Shown: piece by piece, positions 24,885 through 33,600 of the stretch
Layout: every line of letters begins with the position of its first letter
Position numbering within the stretch: the stretch's first letter is position 1
Made by a program: the position numbers and the translations under genes
Source: Chryseobacterium oranimense
GTDB lineage: Bacteria; Bacteroidota; Bacteroidia; Flavobacteriales; Weeksellaceae
Direction of reading: 5' to 3'
NCBI RefSeq assembly: GCF_025244725.1
Contig: NZ_CP104203.1
Location: 682,001 to 746,000, forward strand
DNA length: 64,000 nt
Notes under the pieces: generated by a model
Database searches by the model: none
What the model saw: only the letters and a program-made list of their open reading frames with translations
What the model was told of the DNA's origin: nothing

Positions 24885-24925
24885 CTCAGGCGAATTGTTT
24901 ATTTTTGTAGTCCTTTTTAGAAATT

Positions 24926-25570
24926 ATGTGGAAAAAAATTAAGCAGGCCATTTTTATTGTTCTTGTTCTGAATGTATTTTTTATTATTTGGGGCAGGTTT
25001 TTTAATCCGCCTATTACCATTACGCAGATCGGGGGACTTTTTGAGTTTGGAAAGCTGCACAGGGACTATATTTCTTATGATGAGATGGGAAATAATGTGA
25101 AAAAAGCGGTGATTGCCTCTGAAGATCAGAAATTCTTCAACCATAACGGGTTCGATTATACAGCCATTGAAAAAGCAATGAAGAATAACGAAAAAGGAAA
25201 AAAAGTACGTGGAGGAAGCACCATTTCCCAGCAGACGGCAAAGAATGTTTTCCTTTGGCAGGGAAGAAGCTGGTTCAGAAAAGGATTGGAGGCTGTTTAC
25301 ACCTTCATCATTGAAAAGGTATGGAGTAAGGATATCATTCTGGAAAGATACCTGAACTCTATTGAAATGGGGCAGGGCGTATTTGGGGTAGAGGCAGCGG
25401 CACAGTATTATTTTGGAAAATCTTCCAAAGATTTAAGTGCTTCGGATGCGGCCTGGATTGCAGCTGTATTGCCTAATCCCAAGAAATACGATCCTAAAAA
25501 TCCATCCCCTTACCTGAGAAAGAAGCACAATTGGATCATGAGACAGATGAGGAATGTGAGTTTGAAATAG
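24926..25570 (+). CDS. mtgA: Monofunctional peptidoglycan glycosyltransferase
   Basis: 214 residues: an N-terminal membrane anchor (residues 8-24) and a GT51 domain. Catalytic E66 lies in IASEDQKFF, followed by RGGSTISQQTAKN (95-107), KDIILERYLNSIEMGQG and a C-terminal AVLPNPKKYDP. It polymerises lipid II into glycan strands at the outer face of the inner membrane. It has no transpeptidase domain. The next gene starts 13 bp later, so both are likely in one transcript. Confidence 0.93.
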   Translation: MWKKIKQAIFIVLVLNVFFIIWGRFFNPPITITQIGGLFEFGKLHRDYISYDEMGNNVKKAVIASEDQKFFNHNGFDYTAIEKAMKNNEKGKKVRGGSTISQQTAKNVFLWQGRSWFRKGLEAVYTFIIEKVWSKDIILERYLNSIEMGQGVFGVEAAAQYYFGKSSKDLSASDAAWIAAVLPNPKKYDPKNPSPYLRKKHNWIMRQMRNVSLK

Positions 25571-25583
25571 TATCTTTGTCCCA

Positions 25584-27614
25584 ATGAAATTTTTTAATTC
25601 CAGCACAAATTTTGAATCAGTTCTTAAAAAATATTTCTCTTTTAAGAACGAAACTATTTCTTTAGAACCATTTGCCGAGTTTTTAGAGAGCATTAAGAGA
25701 GCAGATTTTACAACTGTTCTTAATTTTCTGAGGAATAATCCGGATTTTGCTGAAAATTTTAAACATTACATCCATAATATTTTCAAGGATAGGCCATTCA
25801 ACCTTTCCCTTACCGAAGCCAATATTCTTTCAGAAAACGCTTTCTTCCCGGAACTGAAAAAAAGAATCCTTAATAAAGTACTGCCACCCGTGGAAAATGA
25901 AAAGACGGTGTGGTATATGATTGATAATGTGAGCTTCAGACCCAAATCGGACCTGAAGTATCTCCACAACCTTCCTGAAAATGAAATTGACGAGTTTTTA
26001 AAAATGCTCGGCGCCTCAGATTTTATTACCAAACCCAACGTCAAAAAAGAACTGATCTTTTCAATGAACATTCTTTCATGGAGGGTAACAGGAATGGCGA
26101 TGGAAGTAGAGGTGGTAAGAATGGCTCCTCAGTACAGAAATCTGGATAACCCGTTTCTTGCCCTTCAGAATGAGTTGGAGGCCCTTACCGAAGACCTTAA
26201 GAAAGATCCCGGATTGCAGCTGCATTCCAAAGACAGTCGTTACAAGCAGATCAAAATTTATACAGAACATTGTCATGAGTTTGTCAATATTGCCTTTAAA
26301 AACTCTGCTAAATACGGAATTTCCGGAAAAATCAACCAATCACTGCTTAAAATCCGCCAGCAGACCGAAAGAATCTACGAGATCGTACAGCTCCTGGTAA
26401 TCGATAGTGAACAGGATGTTACCATCAAATCGAAGCAGCTGATTTTTAATATACTCAATTACAAATCTCACAAAAACAATATTGCAGACCTGATCAACGA
26501 CAGTACCCGTCTGCTTTCGCATCTGATCACCAACCATACGGCAGAAACCGGGACCCACTATATTACTTCTACCAGGAAGGAATATATGACCATGTTTTAT
26601 AAAGCCAGTGGAGGAGGGATCATTGTAGGAGCACTCTGCGTCCTGAAAATGCTTTACGGGTACATTCCCGGAAGTGATTTTTCCCATGCGTTTTTATATT
26701 CAATGAACTATGCGATGGGGTTCATTATGATTTATTTGATGGGTTTTACCCTTGCAACCAAGCAGCCGGCCATGACAGCCGCTACGATGACGAAAGTCCT
26801 GTCTGAAGAAGGCAACAGTGAACGCAACAACACCGAATTTGCCCATCTGGTATCCAAGCTCTTCAGAAGCCAGTTTATTGCTTTTGTAGGCAATGTGCTG
26901 CTTTCATTTCCGATTGCACTGGCGATCATTTATGGGCTGGATGTATTTTTCTCCCAGAATTTGGCAGTAGAAAGATCAGATAAGCTATTAAAAGACCTGG
27001 ATCCGTTCAAATCAAAAGCTATACTTCATGCAAGTATTGCAGGATTTTACCTGTTTATTTCAGGGATCATTTCAGGAAATATCGGGAACAATTCCGTGTT
27101 CTACCAGATTCCGGAAAGGATTGCAAAAAACCTTTCCATCAGAAGTTTTTTTGGTAAAAAATTTGCGAAAAACTTATCTAAATATTATGCTAAAAACTGG
27201 CCGGGAATTGTTTCCAACTTCTGGTTTGGGGTATTTTTAGGGGCAACAGCTCCCGTAGGTTTGTTTTTCGGGTTGGACCTTGATATCAGGCACATTACTT
27301 TTGCAGCCGGAAACTTTGCTTTAGGACTTTACGGGAAAGATTTTTCAGTGGATTCCTATACTTTCTGGATCTCGTTCTTCACTGTTTTCCTGATAGGTTT
27401 CTTCAATTTCCTGGTAAGCTTTACCTTATCTATGTTTTTGGCATTCAGATCAAGAAAAATGAACTTTGGGCAGGTGAGCGAAATTTACAGGGAAATTTTC
27501 AAATATTTTGTAAAGCATCCGTTCAAATTTTTCTTTCCACTGCGTTCGGGGTTAGATAAAAAGGCAGATGATTTAATGAGCAGTACGATTTCCAGTAAAT
27601 CCGAGGAACATTAA
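25584..27614 (+). CDS. Gcr-type membrane protein (annotated site-specific recombinase family)
   Basis: 676 residues. The N-terminal half is soluble and helical. The second half carries about six to eight membrane helices, starting GGGIIVGALCVLKMLYGYIPG and ending FLIGFFNFLVSFTLSMFLAF. This is the family named site-specific recombinase after the gonococcal gcr gene (PF10136). The membrane topology makes DNA recombination unlikely, and the real function is unknown. It follows mtgA closely and ends before a bidirectional hairpin. Confidence 0.75.
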   Translation: MKFFNSSTNFESVLKKYFSFKNETISLEPFAEFLESIKRADFTTVLNFLRNNPDFAENFKHYIHNIFKDRPFNLSLTEANILSENAFFPELKKRILNKVLPPVENEKTVWYMIDNVSFRPKSDLKYLHNLPENEIDEFLKMLGASDFITKPNVKKELIFSMNILSWRVTGMAMEVEVVRMAPQYRNLDNPFLALQNELEALTEDLKKDPGLQLHSKDSRYKQIKIYTEHCHEFVNIAFKNSAKYGISGKINQSLLKIRQQTERIYEIVQLLVIDSEQDVTIKSKQLIFNILNYKSHKNNIADLINDSTRLLSHLITNHTAETGTHYITSTRKEYMTMFYKASGGGIIVGALCVLKMLYGYIPGSDFSHAFLYSMNYAMGFIMIYLMGFTLATKQPAMTAATMTKVLSEEGNSERNNTEFAHLVSKLFRSQFIAFVGNVLLSFPIALAIIYGLDVFFSQNLAVERSDKLLKDLDPFKSKAILHASIAGFYLFISGIISGNIGNNSVFYQIPERIAKNLSIRSFFGKKFAKNLSKYYAKNWPGIVSNFWFGVFLGATAPVGLFFGLDLDIRHITFAAGNFALGLYGKDFSVDSYTFWISFFTVFLIGFFNFLVSFTLSMFLAFRSRKMNFGQVSEIYREIFKYFVKHPFKFFFPLRSGLDKKADDLMSSTISSKSEEH

Positions 27615-27634
27615 TATCTTCATATGTATTAAAA

Positions 27635-27659
27635 AAAACGCTCCTGAAAGGAACGTTTT
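27635..27659. terminator. Bidirectional terminator
   Basis: AAAACG with TCC (27635-27644) pairs with GGA and CGTTTT (27650-27659), one mismatch, flanked by A and T runs. It separates the convergent membrane-protein and Cys-rich peptide genes. Confidence 0.65.
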
Positions 27660-27690
27660 AATTTTATATTTGCTAAAATTTAGTATTAGC

Positions 27691-27846
27691 TTATACACAA
27701 GGCTCCATTATTGGACATGTAGTTGGAAGTGTAGTGTAGTAACTGCATTCCCCGGTGGCACAATAAGTTTGGCAACATATTTTTGCTCCGGAACCCATAA
27801 CTTGTTTTAAATTTTCTCTGTTTAATTTTTTGATTGACTTTTTCAT
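27691..27846 (-). CDS. Cys-rich leader-type natural-product peptide (bacteriocin-like)
   Basis: 51 residues from ATG 27846; an upstream in-frame TTG is unlikely. The first 17 residues, MKKSIKKLNRENLKQVM, match the leader style of Bacteroidota bacteriocin-like peptides (short, Lys/Asn-rich, ending near GSG in place of GG). The tail has six Cys and several Thr/Tyr (AKICCQTYCATGECSYY, TTCPIMEPCV). A leader peptidase/exporter would cut after GSG and the core could form disulfides or thioethers. No modification enzyme or transporter gene is adjacent, so any processing machinery lies elsewhere. Confidence 0.7.
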   Translation of the reverse strand: MKKSIKKLNRENLKQVMGSGAKICCQTYCATGECSYYTTLPTTCPIMEPCV

Positions 27847-27926
27847 AGTAACGTGATTTATTTGTTTAGCATCCAAATGTATTAATTTAATCTGAAAATT
27901 CTGTATTTATATTGATTTTTAATAAT

Positions 27927-28223
27927 CTATACGATACAAATGTCATTAAACTTATCCTTTCCAAACTTATCCTGAAATTTTTTAAGATAAAAACTTTTCC
28001 GCATCTGGAAATCATGTTTAAGTAAAGGAGAATCAATCTTTATGATAATACATTGGTTTTCAATATTGACACTTTTGATCTCACTGAAAAGGCTTTCATC
28101 CAGATAATCTTCCAAAAAATCTTTAATTTCAAAAGCAATCAGTTTATCCTCAAACCCATGAATTCTTGCAAATGATTTTACAAGTTCTGAGGATTGAAAT
28201 TCACGTTTTTTATTCTTCTTCAT
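27927..28223 (-). CDS. DUF721 (DciA-like) protein
   Basis: 98 residues, basic N-terminus (MKKNKKREFQ) and the compact DUF721 fold, with IKSVNIENQCIIIKIDSP and a PLLKHDFQMRKSFYLKKFQD helix. DUF721 proteins are relatives of DciA, the helicase loader in bacteria without DnaC, and commonly lie near recF as here. A role in replication initiation or repair is inference from family and context. Confidence 0.8.
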   Translation of the reverse strand: MKKNKKREFQSSELVKSFARIHGFEDKLIAFEIKDFLEDYLDESLFSEIKSVNIENQCIIIKIDSPLLKHDFQMRKSFYLKKFQDKFGKDKFNDICIV

Positions 28224-28226
28224 GGT

Positions 28227-28264
28227 GCGGGTTGCGATATTGATTCGGGGTATGAGATCCGGGT
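28227..28264 (-). repeat. ACCCG-type short repeat
   Basis: Read on the minus strand this contains ACCCGG, ATACCCCG and GCAACCCGCACC, the same ACCCGNA-like word found at 28763-28804 and 41393-41437. It lies between the DUF721 and four-helix-bundle genes. Confidence 0.4.
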
Positions 28265-28295
28265 TTATGGAGATTGTAAGGGCGGTTTTCGTTAT

Positions 28296-28671
28296 TTAAA
28301 TTTTATTTTCGTTCCAGTTTTCTTTAGCCCATTTTTTATAATTATTAATTTTTGCGCCAAGTACATTATATTCATTTCTTAGGGGGTTCAAATTCTAAAG
28401 CAGTGTCAGGATATAATGCTATAATCTTTTCTAAATGATTAATTGTTTCATCGTTACTGGCGTGACTGTATACCAGAAAACGGATGTATTCATTTTTATA
28501 AGATGACCTTCCATAGCCTTCCACAATATTGGTGATAACAGAATCAGATGATCTTCTTAATTGGCTGCCTAATTCAAATAATTCATATTTTGGAAGAAGA
28601 AAAGTAGCTTTATGCGTTTTTAAAAATAATTCCAAAGCGGTTTTATAAATGTCTAAATTCCTATAACTCAT
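28296..28671 (-). pseudogene. Four-helix-bundle (S23-type) protein with frameshift
   Basis: The first 99 codons start [20 protein letters not shown] and include [19 protein letters not shown], a clear match to the four-helix-bundle family (23S rRNA intervening-sequence protein type, about 120 residues). The frame ends early at 28372 after a run of five C residues (28382-28386 on the plus strand as G). Removing one base restores [20 protein letters not shown] and EENW-like residues to a TAA at 28296-28298, the expected C-terminal helix. It is either a recent inactivation, a slippery-tract switch or a sequencing error. Confidence 0.8.
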
Positions 28672-28762
28672 AATCAGATGTGTTTAGACTAAATTTAGTA
28701 ATTTAGAAATTAACAAATCTAAAAATTTAACTGCAATTCATATTTTAGCTTTCCATTTATCT

Positions 28763-28804
28763 CGAAACCCGTACCCCGAAACACAAAACCCGCATCCCGT
28801 AACC
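28763..28804. repeat. ACCCG-type short repeat
   Basis: The words AAACCCGTACCCCG and AAACCCGCATCCCGTAACC occur in tandem just downstream of recF. A similar tract lies at 41393-41437. They look like a species-specific intergenic repeat. Confidence 0.5.
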
Positions 28805-28806
28805 TA

Positions 28807-29910
28807 TCAAACCTCAAAAATAATACTTTCCTCGTTAATCTTCTTCACCACACTTTCTGTGCGTTCCCTATGCGTATCCGTAATAAAAATCTGTCCGAAA
28901 CTTTCCTGATTAACCAGTTCGATCAGCTGCGAAACGCGGGTATCGTCAAGCTTATCAAAAATATCATCCAGTAATAGAATCGGAGTTTTTTTTGTCAATT
29001 CCTTAATAAGACTCATTTGGGCCAGTTTTAACGAGATCAGGAAAGATTTCTGCTGCCCCTGTGAACCGATTTTCTTAATCAGCACATGATCCATCTCAAA
29101 AATAAGGTCATCTTTGTGAATACCTTTTGAAGTATACGTCAGCATCCTGTCCCTTTCAAGGCTTTCTTTTAAAAGCTGCTGGAAAGCTTTGTCAGGCTGA
29201 GCGGAGTCGAAGCCTTCTCTTAGATCAGACTGATAGTAAACCGAAACCGTCTCTTTTCCTCCGGAAATAATTCTGTAAAAATTCTGAACAATGGGTCCCA
29301 GCTTCTCAACAAAATTTCTTCTTTTCTCAAAAATGCTGGTCCCGAATTTTGTGATAGGAGCATCATATATTTCCAGGGAATCCTTATCCCAGGTTCTGTT
29401 TTTGGCGAAATATTTTAGCAGTGCATTTCTTTGCTGTACCGTTTTCTGATACTGGATCAGGTCAAAAAGATATTCCGAATCCGTTTGAGAAATCATGGAA
29501 TCCAGAAACTTTCTCCGGCTTTCCCCGGAATCTGAGATTAAGTTCGAATCATAGGGAGAGATCATCACACTTGGCAGATATCCAATATGGTCTGCAAGCC
29601 TGTCATAGCTCTTATCATTTTTTTTAATGATTTTTTTAGCCTCTTTAGGCTGGGAAATTTTAATGATATCTTCGCTGTCTTCATTCAGAATCTCAGCATC
29701 AATTGTAAAAAAATCTTCTTCCCTTTTAATATTGTTAAAATCCGTATTGCCCAAAAAGCTTTTTCCTACGGATAAATAATGCAGCGCATCCAGAATATTT
29801 GTTTTTCCGGCACCGTTGTTTCCCACAAAACAGTTGATCTGCGGAGAGAATTCAAACTTTTTCTCCGAATGGTTTTTGAAATTGTAAAGGGAAAGCTTTT
29901 TGATAATCAT
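28807..29910 (-). CDS. recF: DNA replication and repair protein RecF
   Basis: 367 residues, the usual RecF size. Walker A GNNGAGKT (30-37) follows an SMC-like N-terminus (LSLYNFKNH). The family signature region near SVMISPYDSNLISDSGESRRKFLD and the C-terminal signature SQGQQKSFLISLKLAQ with Walker B ILLLDDIFDKLD are both present. RecF binds gapped DNA and, with RecO and RecR, loads RecA. It lies 3 bp after the UbiA-like gene and is probably translated from the same transcript. Confidence 0.95.
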   Translation of the reverse strand: MIIKKLSLYNFKNHSEKKFEFSPQINCFVGNNGAGKTNILDALHYLSVGKSFLGNTDFNNIKREEDFFTIDAEILNEDSEDIIKISQPKEAKKIIKKNDKSYDRLADHIGYLPSVMISPYDSNLISDSGESRRKFLDSMISQTDSEYLFDLIQYQKTVQQRNALLKYFAKNRTWDKDSLEIYDAPITKFGTSIFEKRRNFVEKLGPIVQNFYRIISGGKETVSVYYQSDLREGFDSAQPDKAFQQLLKESLERDRMLTYTSKGIHKDDLIFEMDHVLIKKIGSQGQQKSFLISLKLAQMSLIKELTKKTPILLLDDIFDKLDDTRVSQLIELVNQESFGQIFITDTHRERTESVVKKINEESIIFEV

Positions 29911-29913
29911 TCG

Positions 29914-30669
29914 TCAAAAATACTCCATTATTAGTAAAAATAAAAAAGGAAGTGCAGAACAGGTTTCTACCCAGAATGAAAAATAGGTGTCATCTCTTTT
30001 GTTTTCAGAGAAGTAGATTAGAATAAACGTGATGATTCCCGATAAAAAAAATGCTGTACCATAAACAGGTTTAAGATAAAATACAGCAATGAGCATACTG
30101 ATAAAGACAAGTGTATAAGCTGTGTATTTTGTATTCTGTACCCCAATCAGTTTTGGGAAAGTCTGTACCGTATCACTTTTCATATCCCGTATATCGAAAG
30201 GAAGCACCAGTGCTGTTATAAAGAAGAAGCTGATAAGAAATATCGGAAGGCTGAATTCCGGTAACGTGAGCCAGCAGTTGACCAACGCCCAGACCAGTCC
30301 AACATAAAATACTTTCAGCAATGGAATCTTCCGGATGTAAACATCCAGGAAAAAGCTGTTATATAGCAGTCCCAGAACTACAATGATAAACCATTTCAAA
30401 AGCCTGATCTCATTATGATTATGAATGATCAGAAAAGCACAGATAATACCCGCCGCCGCATTCAGAAGCAGTATTTTCAGAAAATGCCTGGTATATTGAT
30501 ATTTAGTATAAAGATAGCCGCTGAAGTAAGTGATGAAAATTAACAGTACAGTAGGGAAACGGAATGTGTTTTGCTCTTTCATGAAAAATACTGCGAATAA
30601 AGTTCCCATAACGGAGACATAAATTTGACTGTCAATAACAGTTTTTTTCAGTATTTTTAAGAAATTCAT
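29914..30669 (-). CDS. UbiA-like prenyltransferase-fold membrane protein
   Basis: 251 residues with seven to nine predicted membrane helices. The segment VLPFDIRDMKSDTVQTFPKL matches the second Asp-rich motif of UbiA prenyltransferases (DxxD plus KTxP/LG context). The first motif, normally NDxxDxxxD, is replaced by YTKYQYTRHF without the acidic cluster, so prenyl-diphosphate chemistry is doubtful. It overlaps nothing but lies only 18 bp from the divergent A2M-family gene. Confidence 0.65.
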   Translation of the reverse strand: MNFLKILKKTVIDSQIYVSVMGTLFAVFFMKEQNTFRFPTVLLIFITYFSGYLYTKYQYTRHFLKILLLNAAAGIICAFLIIHNHNEIRLLKWFIIVVLGLLYNSFFLDVYIRKIPLLKVFYVGLVWALVNCWLTLPEFSLPIFLISFFFITALVLPFDIRDMKSDTVQTFPKLIGVQNTKYTAYTLVFISMLIAVFYLKPVYGTAFFLSGIITFILIYFSENKRDDTYFSFWVETCSALPFLFLLIMEYF

Positions 30670-30687
30670 TTATCAAAAATAACATAT

Positions 30688-33600
30688 ATGAAAAGATTTT
30701 CCAAGATTTTTATGCTTTTGCTTTTAATGCTGAGCTTTTCAACTGTTTCGGCGCAGAAATACTACGACGACCAGTGGAAGAAAGTGACTGAAAACAGTAC
30801 GAAAGGTGCTTATAAATCTAATCTTCCCATCATTTTAGACATACAAAACCATGCCATGAAAGAAAATAATGCGATTCAGCTCATCCGTTCTCTGAAAGCA
30901 GAATTCAGTATTGTAAACCAAACGCAGGATGATGATAAGAATGATTCTGTCTCAAAATTTTTTAAAAAGCTCCAGCAAGCCGATGCTCAGCTTAAAGGAG
31001 AAGAAAAGCTGATATATGCTGTTCTTTTGAATGAATTTTTCATGGATTATTATAACCAGAATTCGTGGGAAATTGGAAGCAGAACTAATGTCAATTCACA
31101 GGATATTTCACAGATCGAAACCTGGAGCAAGCTGGATTTTAAAAATTATCTGAAGAAAAACTACCAGGAGCTTGACCAGCAGAAGGAAGCAATGAAAAAG
31201 ATTTCCCTTGCCAGGTATAAAGATATTTTTACCGAAATAAAGGATATTTCTTATTTCCCGACCGTATATGACTGGTATTCTGTAAAAAAGATCAGCTTTC
31301 TTTCTGAAAACGGACTTTTTACAAAAAATGAATTAACTGAAAACAGAACAAAGATTAATGCCATCTTTGACGAACTGATTGCCCAAAACACCGGAAATCC
31401 CAGGCTCTATTTCATGAAGGAAAAGCTAACGGAAAACTGTAATCAGAACCAGTGCAAAGATAGGCTCGAACAACTGCAAAACCTTTTAAAGACCGATACC
31501 GAAGGAGATTATAAAGTGATCATCATGGAAGATATCATGAGTGAGCTTTTGGCTAAAAAGAAAGAAAATGAAGCTTTGGCCATTGCTGATCAGGCAAAAA
31601 AACAGTACCCGAAATCTCCCTTTCTCGAGAACATAAAAAATAAAGAAAACCAAATCACGAATCCGTTTCTTACCCTTAAATATGAGCAGCAAACCCAGAA
31701 CAATCTCCCGATTCATCTGGTAGCAGACCATAAGAATGTGACAGAATTTTCTCTTAACATTTATGAAGTAAAAGAGGATTTTACAACATTAATGCAGTAC
31801 ATACAGAATTCTTACAGCAATACTTTTGGAAAGGTTAAGAAAAATCTCGTAAGAAAGGAAACATTCCAGCTTGGAGATTCTAAAGATTATCAGGTGCATA
31901 AAACCTCACTGGAGATTAAGCCTCTCCCTTCAGGCGTTTATGTGGCTGAATACTCCGTTGCAGGAGCTGAAACAAAAGACAGCGATTCCAGACAGAACTT
32001 TTATTTTCTGGTTTCCGGGAACAGAATTATCTACCAAACCAAAACAGACAGAAACCAGCTTTCCAATGTAATGAAGCTTGTAAATAGCGAAAACGGGAAG
32101 CCGGCGGCCAATGAAAATCTTACTTTCTACGAATTTGTTGCCAATAAAACGTTAAATAAAATTGACGGTAAAACAGATGCGAGCGGGATTTTTAAATTCC
32201 CTTCCACAGACAGCAAAGAATACTACAGAACTTTCCTGATCCGCCAGCCAAAAACCAATGATTTCCAGATCATGCAGGTTTACGGAAACAGCGGAAATGC
32301 AGAAGATTACAATCCCAATAAACAGTCCCGGACCATGGCCCAGATCTTTACGGACAGAGCTATCTACAGGCCGGGACAGACCGTTTATTTCAAAGTTATC
32401 AATACGAAAATCGATAAAGAAACAGAAGCTGTTATTTCAGGTCTAAAGCAGAAGATCACCCTTCTGGATGCCAACAGCCAGGAAGTATCCTCTCAAAACT
32501 TTACAACCAATGAATTTGGTTCTTATCATGGAAGTTTTATTCTTCCAAAAGGTCAGCTGAACGGTGTTTTTTATCTAAGAACCGATGAAGGATCACAGGG
32601 AGTGAAAGACATCAGGGTTGAAGAATATAAAAGACCGAAGTTTGAAGTCACTTTTGATCCTGTAAAAGACGAATATAAATACGGACAGACCATTGAACTG
32701 AAAGGAAAGGCAATGATGTTTTCCGGGGTGGCTTTAAGCAATACAACTGTTAATTACGAGATTAAAAAGCACAATATCAGATGGAGGTATTTCTGGTGGT
32801 ATCCGCATGATAATGACAATGAAAACTCTATTCTTGGTGAAGCTAAAACCAATGAAAAAGGAGAATTTGTAATCCGTCTTGATCTTAAAAAAGATGAAAA
32901 ACTGGAAGGAATTCAGATCGATAATTATGAAATTAATGCTTCTGTAACCGATATCAATGGTGAAACGCAGTCCGCAGATACCCAGTTGAAAGTAGCTTCC
33001 GTTTCTCATTATATTAAGGCGGACGGAATCAAGAATACCTTCAGTGATGAAAATGTAAAATTAAAAGTTGAAACTTTAAACTATAACGAGCAGGATCTTA
33101 AAAAGTCTTACAAAGTCAAATTGTCAAAACTGAATTCTCCCAACAGGATTTTCAGGGACAATTTTGCGCAGGAAGTTCAGGATCAGCCGAAATATTCTAA
33201 AGAAGAATTTATCTCCAAATTCCCACATGATTTGTTTGATAAAAATGATGAAACTAAAAACTGGAAAGCAGAAAAAGTAATTTCTGATAAAATCCAGCAG
33301 CCGGCTGCCGAACTGGATTTAGGAAAGCTTGAAGCTGGCGATTATCAGCTTGAACTGTATAATATTGAAGGAAAAGACACCATCAAAACTTCCCAGAATT
33401 TCAGTATCTTGGATAAAGGATCTTTAAAACCTTCACAAAAAACTTTTTTAACGGTTGTTGAACCTAAAAATGAATTCTCAAGAGGAGAGAAGGCTAAGGT
33501 ATATGTATATTCGGCGGTTCCGGATGCCCTTGTGAATGTATTCGTTCAGGATGGTTCAGGAAAAACCTTTTCGGAAGTGCATCAGCTGAAAAAAGGAGTC

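Noticed and set aside
25584..27614. Treating this as a real site-specific recombinase of a mobile element
   Set aside because: The name comes from the family label. The protein has several membrane helices and no recombinase catalytic motif, and it sits in a housekeeping context.
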